Assembly: GCF_009932555.1 (NCBI RefSeq)
Contig: NZ_BLJO01000003.1
Span: 310,001-374,000, forward strand
DNA length: 64,000 nucleotides
Source: Steroidobacter agaridevorans
GTDB taxonomy: Bacteria; Pseudomonadota; Gammaproteobacteria; Steroidobacterales; Steroidobacteraceae
Reading direction: 5' to 3'
In this document: one piece after another, positions 39,364 to 48,056 of the stretch
Numbering within the stretch: position 1 is the first letter of the stretch
Layout of the letters: each line of letters starts with the position of its first letter
Notes under the pieces: model-generated
What the model was told of the DNA's origin: nothing
The model's input: the letters and a program-made list of their open reading frames with translations, nothing else
Database searches by the model: none
Position numbers and translations under genes: made by a program

Positions 39364-40776
39364 CTACAACAGCGATTCGATCAGCTGATAAAGCAGATTG
39401 GGCGCCTTGGCGCGGTCGGCTTGATCGCTGGCTTCGGACGCGTCCAGCACGGCGCCGCTGCCTTCGAGCACGCTGTCGATGAAGTTACGCAGCTCCAGCG
39501 AGCGTTCTTGAATGTCGCCATTCTCAAAATCGACGATGGTCGTGCAGTGGCTTTCGTTCAGCGCGCGGAATTGCGGGAAGTAGCCGCCGAAGTTGGACAG
39601 CGTCTGCAACGTCTGTCTCAGGCGCTCTGTATCCGTGCCCCACTTGGCGTGGATCAGCGCCTCTTTCGCAGCCTGACTCGGCGCGTTGACGATTTCTGGA
39701 AAGAAGCGCTCGTACGAGTACGACGAATAATTCAGGTCCTGCCAGAAATGCGTGTGGCCGAGGCGATCGTTCGGCACTTTCGCGGCCAGCGCCGCGTAGA
39801 TGCTGCCGAAATTGTTGCTGTTGAAGCCGGGCAGCACCGTGGCGAGATACGGCATCGGCCCCTGATCCAATCCCCAAGCGGAGCGAATCTGAGTATGTAA
39901 TGGCACCGACGGGTACTGTGTGGGATTGCCGCCGACGGGCGCGGAGAACGACGGCCCGGAGTCGTTGATCAGATATCCGTAGGTCGGCGCCAGGTCGCGC
40001 CGGACAGTAGCGTAGCTGTTGAGGCTGCCGATGCCGCCGGCACTGCAGCCCGTCGACAGCATCTGCGTCGGCCGAGGCAATCGATTCTTCAGCCACGCGA
40101 GGACGGCGCGGGTATTGCGGGCGCCATTGTGATGAAACACCAGCGGACTGTTCTGTCCGCTGGGGTCGCTGTACACCGCGACTCTGTCGCCGCTATAGAC
40201 GTCTCCGGTGCAGTAGGGAACATAGACCATGTTCCAGTTCTGAGTTTTGACCGACGACCACGGATGCGCGCGCACGACGAAGGGACTGACCAGGCTGCTC
40301 GCCGGACTGAGCAAGCTCATGTAGTCGTCTGGAATGCCATTCGGATTGCGAGCGCCGCGGATGCCGGTCTGACCGGTGCAACTTGCGTAGTCCCAGCACG
40401 CACCGCCGCCTTCCATGTAAATGATGGTGTTCCGAGTGTTGGGCACCCGGTTCACGAAAAATTTGTATTGCGAACCGTTGCCGCACACCGCGCCTGTTGA
40501 GGGCGCGAGTTTGACTGTCTGCCATTGATAGTAGGCGCCGGGACTGAAGCCGTCATTGAACCCGGACGGATTCGGCAACATCGGATATGGCCCTTGCATC
40601 TGCGCCGGCGTGACCGGGTTGTCGGCAGGCGGCGGGGACACCAGATTCACGATTGTTTGCAAGGCGCTGTAATCGCCTGCTTCGGCACGCGCCTGCGACG
40701 TGGCGCAAACAGTGCAGGCGATCAGGGCTAGCGAGGAAAGCATCGTGCGCGCAGGGGAGAAAACGAGTCTGGCCAT
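39364..40776 (-). CDS. Secreted pectinacetylesterase-family hydrolase
   Basis: A 470-residue exported protein: signal peptide (about 1-32, ending SQARA), then the pectinacetylesterase/Notum fold with NTIIYMEGGGACWDY (oxyanion loop) and the nucleophile STGCSAGGIGSLN. A later DRLGHTHFWQDL segment and DFENGD/ESHCTT offer acid and His candidates. Pectin-lyase genes are absent, so the natural ester may be another polymer. ATG 40776 is preceded by AAGGAGAAGG. It is followed by the helical membrane protein in one operon. Confidence 0.82.
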   Translation of the reverse strand: MARLVFSPARTMLSSLALIACTVCATSQARAEAGDYSALQTIVNLVSPPPADNPVTPAQMQGPYPMLPNPSGFNDGFSPGAYYQWQTVKLAPSTGAVCGNGSQYKFFVNRVPNTRNTIIYMEGGGACWDYASCTGQTGIRGARNPNGIPDDYMSLLSPASSLVSPFVVRAHPWSSVKTQNWNMVYVPYCTGDVYSGDRVAVYSDPSGQNSPLVFHHNGARNTRAVLAWLKNRLPRPTQMLSTGCSAGGIGSLNSYATVRRDLAPTYGYLINDSGPSFSAPVGGNPTQYPSVPLHTQIRSAWGLDQGPMPYLATVLPGFNSNNFGSIYAALAAKVPNDRLGHTHFWQDLNYSSYSYERFFPEIVNAPSQAAKEALIHAKWGTDTERLRQTLQTLSNFGGYFPQFRALNESHCTTIVDFENGDIQERSLELRNFIDSVLEGSGAVLDASEASDQADRAKAPNLLYQLIESLL

Positions 40777-40929
40777 GACCTTCTCCTTCGGATCCGTCCG
40801 CGACTTTACGGCAACGGCGTTCGTGAGCACTGCCTTATAGCTCGAAGGCATGCTGCTCCACTATTTAGATCATTGTCAACAAATGCACCGGCGACGATTT
40901 CGTCGGGCTTGCCAATCACGTGGCCCACT

Positions 40930-40953
40930 TGTACCATGGGATCGAGTGGTACA
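40930..40953. promoter_or_regulatory. Operator candidate upstream of the GntR gene
   Basis: TGTACCA (40930-40936) and TGGTACA (40947-40953) form an inverted repeat with 7-bp arms and a 10-base centre, 17 bases before the GntR start. YtrA-type regulators commonly control their own operon through such sites, so autoregulation is likely. Confidence 0.6.
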
Positions 40954-40970
40954 TAGGAGCGAGCGCGCCG

Positions 40971-41357
40971 ATGGAAATCACCATCGACATCGACAACCCC
41001 GTGCCCCAGTTCGAGCAGCTGATCGAGCAGATCAAGGCTGCCGTCACGGCCGGTGTCTTGAAGCCGGGCGATGCGCTGCCTTCGATCCGTCAGCTCGCCA
41101 ACGATCTCGAGCTCAACAGCAAGACCGTGGCGAAGGCTTACAAGCTGCTGGAGCGGGATTCGATCATCGAAGCCAAGGGTTACCGCGGCACCTATGTCCA
41201 TCCCAAGGCCAAAGCAAACTGCAAATTCAATCTGCAGGAATGGACTCTGCGCAAGCTCGGCGAAACGATCGCCGAGTTGCGCGAGGCAGGCGTGACCGAT
41301 TCGGAGATACGCAATGCCTTCGCCGGCGCCATCGGCCGGCAAGCGCCGGCAAAGTGA
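40971..41357 (+). CDS. GntR family regulator, YtrA subfamily
   Basis: A 128-residue regulator: winged helix (PVPQFEQLIEQIKAAV, LPSIRQLANDLELNSKTVAKAYKLLERD, YRGTYVH) plus a short helical tail of about 50 residues, as in the YtrA subgroup, which lacks a large effector domain. ATG 40971 is used, with AGGAG ten bases upstream. YtrA regulators usually sit with ABC transporter genes; here a multi-helix membrane protein follows nine bases later and no ATPase gene is present. Confidence 0.88.
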   Translation: MEITIDIDNPVPQFEQLIEQIKAAVTAGVLKPGDALPSIRQLANDLELNSKTVAKAYKLLERDSIIEAKGYRGTYVHPKAKANCKFNLQEWTLRKLGETIAELREAGVTDSEIRNAFAGAIGRQAPAK

Positions 41358-41366
41358 GGTGCCGTC

Positions 41367-42257
41367 ATGATCGAAGCCTATGCCTTCTTTGCGATGTTCG
41401 TGATCCAGATAGTGGCGATGTCAGGTCTGTATCCGGCCTGGTTCACCAGATACGCGCGACGGCAGACGGCGAGCCTCCCCGCCGAAAGGCTGGCGCAGCT
41501 TTACCCGGGTGTCGACGTCGGCCGCGTTCAAGAGCGGTTTCTGACGCGCTATCGCGCGATGAATATCGGCGTCGCAGTGCTCGGCGTGTTGCTGCTGGGC
41601 TGGCTGTTCAATTACATGCAGCGCCCCGACTGGGAGGACGGTCCGGTGGAAGCGCTGGTCTGCGGGTATTTTCTGGTGCAGGTGTTGCCGATCGGTCTCA
41701 TTGCCTGGCTCGCGGTCCGATTCAACAACGTATACAAGCCCGCGTTGCTGGAGGGCAAGCGCAAGGCCGTCCTGCAACGCCGGGGGCTGTTCGATTTCGT
41801 CTCGCCGTCGGTCGTCGGCCTGGCCATCTTGGGATATTTCCTGTTCGTCGCGTTCGTGATTTATATTTTGCGCGACCCGTTCCCGGGATTTGCCGGGCCC
41901 GTCAGCATCGGCGGCATGACGCTGGTGTACGTGCTGCAAGGTGCTGTGGTTTACGCGATGCTTTACGGCAAGAAACCCAATCCGTTCGAGACGCACGCGG
42001 GTCGGGTGCGGACGATCGGGCTGGTAGTGAAGTCCAGTGTCTACACCTGCATCGCCTGCGTCGCGTTCGTGTCGCTCAACTTCACGCTGGTGCTGCTGGA
42101 GTTGCAGAGGTGGGAGCCATTCGCGCTGAGTGTGTTTTTCGTGATCACCGCTCTGCTCAGTGTCATGGGCATGATGTCGCCGCCGCGCTCGTCGGACGAC
42201 GATGGGCTCGACACCGAAGAGCGCACGACTCCCGAAGCGCGAGATTTACCAGCGTAG
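41367..42257 (+). CDS. Multi-pass membrane protein of unknown function
   Basis: A 296-residue protein with about seven hydrophobic helices (near 2-22, 68-86, 100-120, 150-170, 180-200, 225-245, 250-272) and a charged C-terminal tail. The first helix is followed by PAWFTRYARRQ and a loop with YPGVD. No transport motif is recognised. It is nine bases downstream of the YtrA-type regulator, so it is probably the main target of that regulator. Its 3' end converges with the secreted protein gene 26 bases away. Confidence 0.7.
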   Translation: MIEAYAFFAMFVIQIVAMSGLYPAWFTRYARRQTASLPAERLAQLYPGVDVGRVQERFLTRYRAMNIGVAVLGVLLLGWLFNYMQRPDWEDGPVEALVCGYFLVQVLPIGLIAWLAVRFNNVYKPALLEGKRKAVLQRRGLFDFVSPSVVGLAILGYFLFVAFVIYILRDPFPGFAGPVSIGGMTLVYVLQGAVVYAMLYGKKPNPFETHAGRVRTIGLVVKSSVYTCIACVAFVSLNFTLVLLELQRWEPFALSVFFVITALLSVMGMMSPPRSSDDDGLDTEERTTPEARDLPA

Positions 42258-42282
42258 ACGCGGAAGCCAGTGCGACATGGCG

Positions 42283-43365
42283 CTACTGCTTCTTCTCCGC
42301 CTTCGCTTGTTCCTCCGCGCGGGCGCCTGCCAGGATACCGGGGAGCGCGTAGTTGCCCTCGTGGCAGGCGTATTCGTGAATCAACTCGTCGATGCGGTTG
42401 AACGGCAGCTCACCGCTGAACGGCGCGGTAAAGGTCGAGGGATCTTCCACCGTGAATTTGTACAGCAAGACATTCGGCCCCGTTCGCGTGAAACGCTCGG
42501 TCACTTTCAGTTTCTCTGAGGCTCCGCGATAGGGCCACAACGGCGAAGTCTGCGCCAGTTGGGTCGGATGGATGTTCGTGGTCTCGACGACGAGCGTGTC
42601 GCCTTCCCAATGGCCGATCGAATCTCCGAACCAGGGCTGCACCTGCGAGGGCGCGTGCGCAGTGGCCCGCAAGCGAATCACACGCGCGTCATGATTCATT
42701 TCAGTCATGATCATGACGTGGTCCTGGGTCTGCACAATGGTGTAATTGTTGTTATAGAAATAGTTCGGCAGCATCGGCGGTCCGGCGTTGGACCCGAATG
42801 AAATGATGCAGCGGTCGGAGAGCGGCCGGACTTCGGGGTGATCGTACTCGCCGAACTTCCTCATCAGCGCCATGCGTTCCGACACGCGCTGTTTGCCTTC
42901 AGCGGTCAATGCGGGAATACGGCCGTCGGGTGGGTCGACGATGATGGAACTGCGCGCGACGCCGTCGATACGGATGACCTTGTTGCCCGGATCGAGCCAG
43001 AAGCCGTTGTAGCCGCCGACAGCGCCACCGGCTGCCTCGGCAATCTGCTCGACAAACGTTTTGTTACCCGGTGGAGAGAGTGCGCCGTCGCCGCCCTTCG
43101 AAGGTGGCGGGGCGTCCGGGTCACTGGGCCGGTCGCGGAACTCCTCCACCAGTTGGGCGCGGTTCTCGAGCGCAGCCGCTTGCTCGTCGGTCAGCGTGGG
43201 GCCTTGCTTGCCCATGCGCTCGAGAGGCGTCTGGGTTTCGTTGCTCCAGTTACCCTGCAGGTCGGGTTTTCCGTCGGCGGTGCGTGGTGCGACCCAATCG
43301 GACGCCTGCGCTCCGAGAGAGATCATCGCGATCGTCAAAAGACCTGTCGACAGAACTCTGACCAT
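42283..43365 (-). CDS. Secreted protein of unknown function
   Basis: A 360-residue exported protein with a signal peptide (1-21, ending LGAQA) and conserved-looking segments DGKPDLQGNWSNETQTPLER, SDRCIISFGSNAGPPMLP, WFGDSIGHWEGDTLVVET and a C-terminal YACHEGNYALPGIL. I know this kind of protein as a recurring unnamed family in soil proteobacteria and acidobacteria, but no function is established. ATG 43365 has AAGGAGAG upstream. It follows the retropepsin-like gene by 51 bases on the same strand. Confidence 0.65.
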   Translation of the reverse strand: MVRVLSTGLLTIAMISLGAQASDWVAPRTADGKPDLQGNWSNETQTPLERMGKQGPTLTDEQAAALENRAQLVEEFRDRPSDPDAPPPSKGGDGALSPPGNKTFVEQIAEAAGGAVGGYNGFWLDPGNKVIRIDGVARSSIIVDPPDGRIPALTAEGKQRVSERMALMRKFGEYDHPEVRPLSDRCIISFGSNAGPPMLPNYFYNNNYTIVQTQDHVMIMTEMNHDARVIRLRATAHAPSQVQPWFGDSIGHWEGDTLVVETTNIHPTQLAQTSPLWPYRGASEKLKVTERFTRTGPNVLLYKFTVEDPSTFTAPFSGELPFNRIDELIHEYACHEGNYALPGILAGARAEEQAKAEKKQ

Positions 43366-43416
43366 CGTGATGCTCTCCTTGCAGGCGTCGGTCCGCAGCC
43401 TTGCCGTAGTTGTGAC

Positions 43417-44391
43417 TCAGCTGCGCGCTCTTAGATGCAGCTCGCGTCGTTTGTAATCGATGATCAGCACGTCGAGCAGGCCGATGATGTCCATGCCGAT
43501 GAGCAGGGCGGGGGTGTCGGTCATGTTCCAGGCGTCGAAGATGTACATGTCGCCGAACGTCACGTGCATGCCGCGCAGAGTGAGATCGCCGAGCTCGACG
43601 GCGGGGGCGAGGACCGTCTCGCCTTTCTGGACATCGAGTGTCACGCCGATGATGGTGTTCTCCACGCCTTTGCGTTTTCTCTTCGCCAGCGCCTCGTGCA
43701 GGCTTCGGTTGCCGATCGTGGTTTGTGCGCCGGTGTCGAGCATCGCACGCGTGCGGACGCCGGCGAGCTTCACTTCGAACATCAGCAGGTGGCCGTAGCG
43801 CAGCTTCACCGGAATGCGGGTGTAGCCGTTGCCGCGCATCGGGCCGGTCGAGCGCAGGATGGAAATCTGATCGTTCTTGAAATCGATGTGGACGCGCTTG
43901 TCGCTGAGGCCGTCCGCGCCGAGCACGCCTTCGGCGCCGCCGAACACGTCGGGCACGATCGCGACCTGGCGATCGCCCAGAAACAGGTCGCCGACTTCGA
44001 TGCTGTCGACCTTGATGGCGGGCACGATGGAGGAGCCGGTCGCGCCGAGCACCTTCAGCACATTCGTGCCGGCCGGGGTGCCAATCTTTTTGGCGAGCGC
44101 GGGAATGACGGCGGTGCGGTTGGCGCCCGTGTCGAGCACCAGTTTGTAGGGCCCTTTGCCATTGATATAGACCGGCGCCCACACGCGGCCGATGCGATCT
44201 CTGAGCGTGGGCGCGACGTAACGCGGCTCGGGTGCGGCGACGACGACTTCCTCGACACTATCTTCGGAGCTCGCTGCCTCGGTGCTCGCGGCCACCGGTG
44301 GCGGCGGAGCGGGCGGCACATCGACATCGTTCGCCAAGCACGCGAACGGTGCCAGCGATACAAGCGCGAACCAAAGCACACGCGGGGCCAT
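43417..44391 (-). CDS. Tandem retropepsin-like aspartic protease
   Basis: A 324-residue exported protein: signal peptide (about 1-20), Pro/Ala-rich linker, then two retropepsin-like halves. The first has LVLDTGANRTAV (Asp87) with its flap-side partner GVLGADGL; the second has AMLDTGAQTTIG (Asp219) with LLIGMDIIGLLD. Retroviral proteases need two chains to bring two DTG/DSG motifs together; here both are on one chain, so it could form a pseudo-dimer on its own. ATG 44391 is chosen because GAGAG lies just upstream and gives a normal signal peptide; ATG 44409 is possible. Confidence 0.8.
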   Translation of the reverse strand: MAPRVLWFALVSLAPFACLANDVDVPPAPPPPVAASTEAASSEDSVEEVVVAAPEPRYVAPTLRDRIGRVWAPVYINGKGPYKLVLDTGANRTAVIPALAKKIGTPAGTNVLKVLGATGSSIVPAIKVDSIEVGDLFLGDRQVAIVPDVFGGAEGVLGADGLSDKRVHIDFKNDQISILRSTGPMRGNGYTRIPVKLRYGHLLMFEVKLAGVRTRAMLDTGAQTTIGNRSLHEALAKRKRKGVENTIIGVTLDVQKGETVLAPAVELGDLTLRGMHVTFGDMYIFDAWNMTDTPALLIGMDIIGLLDVLIIDYKRRELHLRARS

Positions 44392-44494
44392 ATTTCTCTC
44401 GACACCCATCCGGCGCCAGCCTCCCCAATTCCCCCAGATCGTCATGATTCTCCGAGTCGTTGTTGCTCGCCCGGTCGAATCCTAGCCTTGCGCT

Positions 44495-46021
44495 TTAGAG
44501 CGTGTCGTCGGCCATTCGTTCCGACTTCTCGACCCATTCACCGCTCCAGCGCTCGGCTTCGTATCGGGTGGTCATCGGAAAGCCCGGTGGCCGTCGCTGC
44601 TCGAAGCGACTGTCGTACTCGATTTCGGTCGCGTAGCGCGGCTCGCTGGCTGACAAGCTGCCCGCCGACAGGCTCCCGAAAACCTTCAATGTTGCCGAGC
44701 GCGGATGATCGATGTCGCGCACGACAAAGCGGCGGCCAGCAAAAATGGCCGCATGAATCGTCAGGTCGCCCGGACCGGTCGAGCCGGGCGAAGCGACTTC
44801 GATGTAGCGATCGCTCACCAGCCCGAGATAGTCGCGCGAGCTCGGGTCGCGGCGCGGATCGTTGGCATAAGTCAGATCGTCCTCGATCACGATCTTGGTC
44901 GGCGAGTAGACCAGCATGTTGCCGGCGACGACGCCTTGCACGTACAGCGTCGAGCCCACGTTGCCGACGAAGTACACCGGATGCTCCGAGGGCTTGTTCA
45001 TGTAACCCGAGCCCGGCGCATTACTCGTGCGCCACATATAGCTGCCATCGGCGAAGAAGCGGATGCGCGTGTCGTCCGTGAGCTGATGGATGCGGGCTTC
45101 GGGGTCGTACGGCGCCCAGGCGAAAGGCTGCAGCGATTGCGGCAGGTTGATGCGGTTCGTGCGTGTTTCGACGCCACCGGCGAATATGTCCGATTGACGC
45201 CCGCGGCCTCGGGCAGACATTTCGAAACTTTTCGCGGCGGTCGTGACCTTGCCCAGAAACTTCGGCCCGACGCGCGAGTCGTGCAGCACGTTGAACTGCG
45301 AATTGCTGTGAAACCGGCCGACGATGACGTCATCGTGCAGCTGGACCATTGGATCCCAGCGATCCACCACCTGGGTGAACTGCGAGAACGCGAGCCGTTT
45401 GAGCATGATCCGCGTCGACATGAGTTTGCCGTGATCCGATGCGCTCACCTCCGCGACGACCCGGTCGAGCGCGGACCCGTCTCGGGCGCGCTCCCAGATC
45501 ATCTTGGCGGTGTACTGCTTGCCGTCCTGCTCCCATTGCAACGGTGTTTCGGGCTTGTTTTGCAGCTCTTCGGCGAGCTCGGCGAGGCGTTGCGGGAGCG
45601 AGGTCTGTTCCTGGATCGAGGCCAGGAACGTCACTTCGGGTTGCGCGACTGGCGGCGTTACCGGCGGCAGCGGCGGCGCTTCGATTTGCGGCGGCGTGAT
45701 CTGCTGGTCTTCCGGCTCGCTGCGCACCGCCTCGGAGGCGGGCAGCGGCGGGTCGGGCATGTCCATGGAAATCTCGGCAGGCAGAACGGATGCCTGCATC
45801 GGCTCGATGGGGCGCAGCTCGACGCCCTCGGCGCGGTCGACCTCGGGCGCTTCGATCAGCACCAGTTGCGCAAACGCCTGGTCGTTGGAGCCGATGCCTT
45901 CCTGGGTGCCGCCCAGGACGAAGGCGACGATGAAAATCGTGAGGTGAAGCGCTCCCGACGCAACGGCCGCCACCGTGCGTTGCGCGTTCTTTGTCTCTAG
46001 TAGGCCAGCAAGCGCGACCAT
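44495..46021 (-). CDS. Membrane-anchored protein with TonB-like N-terminus and a long periplasmic domain
   Basis: A 508-residue protein. Residues 1-40 hold one transmembrane helix (HLTIFIVAFVLGG), followed by a Pro-rich stretch (about 85-130, PPLPPVTPPVAQP) as in TonB proteins. The C-terminal 350 residues contain beta-rich segments (SNSQFNVLHDSRVGPKF, DDTRIRFFADGSYMW, MLVYSPTKIVIEDDLTYA) that remind me of DUF4900-type pilus-linked domains; this is a weak match. No TonB C-terminal domain is seen. Function unknown. It stands between the retropepsin-like gene and the subtilase operon, all on the minus strand. Confidence 0.6.
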   Translation of the reverse strand: MVALAGLLETKNAQRTVAAVASGALHLTIFIVAFVLGGTQEGIGSNDQAFAQLVLIEAPEVDRAEGVELRPIEPMQASVLPAEISMDMPDPPLPASEAVRSEPEDQQITPPQIEAPPLPPVTPPVAQPEVTFLASIQEQTSLPQRLAELAEELQNKPETPLQWEQDGKQYTAKMIWERARDGSALDRVVAEVSASDHGKLMSTRIMLKRLAFSQFTQVVDRWDPMVQLHDDVIVGRFHSNSQFNVLHDSRVGPKFLGKVTTAAKSFEMSARGRGRQSDIFAGGVETRTNRINLPQSLQPFAWAPYDPEARIHQLTDDTRIRFFADGSYMWRTSNAPGSGYMNKPSEHPVYFVGNVGSTLYVQGVVAGNMLVYSPTKIVIEDDLTYANDPRRDPSSRDYLGLVSDRYIEVASPGSTGPGDLTIHAAIFAGRRFVVRDIDHPRSATLKVFGSLSAGSLSASEPRYATEIEYDSRFEQRRPPGFPMTTRYEAERWSGEWVEKSERMADDTL

Positions 46022-46149
46022 GTGCCCCCCTGCATGAAGGCAGGGATAGAGTATGCCTGCGGCGGAAAAAAAACAGCCCGGCAGCCGAAGAACCCACCCC
46101 CTGGCCCCCTGCCGTGTACGGGAGGGGCAAAATCCGTTGTTTGTTCGAA

Positions 46150-47412
46150 CTAATCTGAACGGGAGGCGCGGGATACCGTGGGCAGGCAGCGCTCGTGGGC
46201 CTGGCGGCCGGCGAGGGCGACACAGAGGTTGATGCTGTCGCCGGTCGGGGCGGTCTGTGCCAGGATTTCGCGGACCTCGTTGGCCTTCAACCGATGTGAC
46301 AGTAATAAGGCGATGCCGCCCGAGACATTGGCTGCCGCCATCGAGCTGCCCGAGACAAAGTCATAACCATTGGGCGGCGCCAGGGTGAGCACATCCGTGC
46401 CCGGGGCGAGCAGGACGTCGCGGGCAGTATGCGCATGGCCCACCGCATCGACGACCACCACGCCAGGAATTTCCGACGGGAAGCCGCTCGCCGCGCCGGT
46501 GCCGGGCAGGGCGGCGACAAAAATCATATTGCGCGCGAGGCCGTGTTCGACCAGCCGGCGCAACAGGGGATCGCTGGGTCCGCCGAGACTCAGGTTCACG
46601 ATGTTTGCTTTCAGCTCGATGGCGTTCGCCAAAGCGATGGCCAGCGTGAAGCTGTCGCAGACCGCTTGCGAGGGATTGGCCGCTGCCGACCAGCACGCAG
46701 CCAATACATGGACGTCCGCTTCCGGCGCGACCCCGACGATGCCAAGACGATTGCCACCGGTCGCGGCGATGATGCCGGTCACTGCCGTCCCGTGGGCGGC
46801 GGGACGCAGCCGTTGTCCTGTGAAATTGCTGACAGAGACATGACTGCCCGCAAAGTCGGCGTGGGAGGCATCCACGCCTGTGTCGATCACCGCGATGTTC
46901 ACGCCTTTGCCTCGCGACCAGGCATGTGCCTGCGGCACGCCCATCGCCGCGAGACTGCCTTGGAGCCCGGCGTAGGGATCGTTGTATGGCCCGTTTTCGG
47001 CCTGGCCCATCGTGGTGAACGAGTTCAACGGCTGCGCCGATTCGACCCGCGCATCGCTGCGCAGCCGCCGGAGCAGATCGGACTGCGATTCGCCGGCATT
47101 CATTTCATAGACGATGCAATGAACGCTCAGTTGCGCGATGGGCCACTCGCGCACCGGCTTCATACGATAATGAGTGGCGAGCTCGCGAGCGGTCGCCCGC
47201 GTGGTCGGCGCGATTGCATAGGGCATGGTCGAGCCGTAATCCCGCGGTGACGAGCCGGCGCGAGCGGATGGCATCGTGTCGGTGTTGTGTAACGTGATGA
47301 CCACGAACCGTTCGGGATGAGTGCGAATCAACTCCTCATCCGTCGTCTCGCGCGCGACCTGCATGCAGCCGGCGAAGACCAGCATCGCGAGCAGTGCGGC
47401 CAGGCGTTTCAT
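46150..47412 (-). CDS. Subtilisin-like (S8) serine protease lipoprotein
   Basis: A 420-residue lipoprotein (lipobox LVFAGC, Cys16) with a propeptide-like region (about 25-130) and an S8 domain: Asp177 in VIDTGVD, His207 in AAHGTAVTG and Ser357 in GSSMAAANVSGG. The triad is complete. The oxyanion-hole Asn, normally in an AAGN segment, is not seen; the place reads FVAALPGTG, so activity may be weak or altered. The start overlaps the anti-sigma gene (ATGA), and the sigma gene lies before that, so all three are translated together. The enzyme probably acts on the outer or inner membrane surface. Confidence 0.85.
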   Translation of the reverse strand: MKRLAALLAMLVFAGCMQVARETTDEELIRTHPERFVVITLHNTDTMPSARAGSSPRDYGSTMPYAIAPTTRATARELATHYRMKPVREWPIAQLSVHCIVYEMNAGESQSDLLRRLRSDARVESAQPLNSFTTMGQAENGPYNDPYAGLQGSLAAMGVPQAHAWSRGKGVNIAVIDTGVDASHADFAGSHVSVSNFTGQRLRPAAHGTAVTGIIAATGGNRLGIVGVAPEADVHVLAACWSAAANPSQAVCDSFTLAIALANAIELKANIVNLSLGGPSDPLLRRLVEHGLARNMIFVAALPGTGAASGFPSEIPGVVVVDAVGHAHTARDVLLAPGTDVLTLAPPNGYDFVSGSSMAAANVSGGIALLLSHRLKANEVREILAQTAPTGDSINLCVALAGRQAHERCLPTVSRASRSD

Positions 47413-48056
47413 TGGCGGGATCCAGCGGCGAGCTGACTCGGTTCGGCAAACAGAACTTCCGGGTGGGCGCGCAATGTCAGGATGATTCGTTGCACGTCCT
47501 TGCCGGCCGGCGCCGACAGCGTATAGACGCCAGCTTCGCTGGGCCCGGCAACGATGTTTCCTTCGACCCGTCGCAACAGCTCGTTGACCTGGCTCAACGA
47601 AGCCTCCGGAGCGAACACCACGCGCACCGCTGCTCGGGGATCGGAAATTTCCGGCGTCGGCGTGGAGAGCGTTTTGTATTCCGGCTGTCGCACTGTAGTA
47701 AACAACGCACTGGCGAGCGCGGCGATGGCAACCCACTGCAGCCACAGCGCCGCGATCAGCCAAGGCCGCCTGAGCCGGCGAGACTCGACCGGCTCGGCCG
47801 TGGGCTGCTCATCGATCTGCGCCAGCAGTTTCTGCAACGATGCGTTCGGCGCCGGGATCACATCGTCGCTGCCGCGCATGTGACTGAGAAGAGTGCGATG
47901 CCGCTGTAGTTCGTCCCGGCATTCGGTGCACGTTTCCGCATGGGTCAGCACCGCGCGCTGTTCGGCGTCCGTGGCCCGGCCGTTCACGATCCAGGGAATC
48001 AACTCCCAGCAGTGCTCATGGTCGGCGTGCATTCGGGGGTGCATGCGAATTCTCAC
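47409..48056 (-). CDS. Anti-sigma factor with zinc finger and subtilase-propeptide-like domain
   Basis: A 215-residue protein. The N-terminal part has the zinc-finger anti-sigma pattern H..C..C (HAETCTEC, residues 39-46, with an upstream His in HEHCWEL), then one transmembrane helix (about 98-122) and a periplasmic domain. The latter, VNELLRRVEGNIVAGPSEAGVYTL with LRAHPEVLFAEPS, looks like the inhibitor I9 propeptide of subtilases. GTG start overlaps the sigma gene stop (GTGA) and its own stop overlaps the subtilase start. It should hold the sigma factor inactive at the membrane. Confidence 0.8.
   Translation of the reverse strand: MRIRMHPRMHADHEHCWELIPWIVNGRATDAEQRAVLTHAETCTECRDELQRHRTLLSHMRGSDDVIPAPNASLQKLLAQIDEQPTAEPVESRRLRRPWLIAALWLQWVAIAALASALFTTVRQPEYKTLSTPTPEISDPRAAVRVVFAPEASLSQVNELLRRVEGNIVAGPSEAGVYTLSAPAGKDVQRIILTLRAHPEVLFAEPSQLAAGSRQ

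Noticed and set aside
39364-40776. Polyhydroxyalkanoate depolymerase as identity of the acetylesterase-like protein
   Set aside because: The YMEGGGACW and GCSAGG motifs fit the pectinacetylesterase/Notum family and not PHB depolymerases.
43435-45081. Plus-strand frame of 548 codons opposite the retropepsin-like and TonB-like genes
   Set aside because: Spans two genes and their gap, no start signal, Arg/Ser-rich tail; shadow.
46061-46100. Possible intrinsic terminator after the subtilase on the minus strand
   Set aside because: There is a run of eight T on that strand, but the bases before it do not form a convincing stem.
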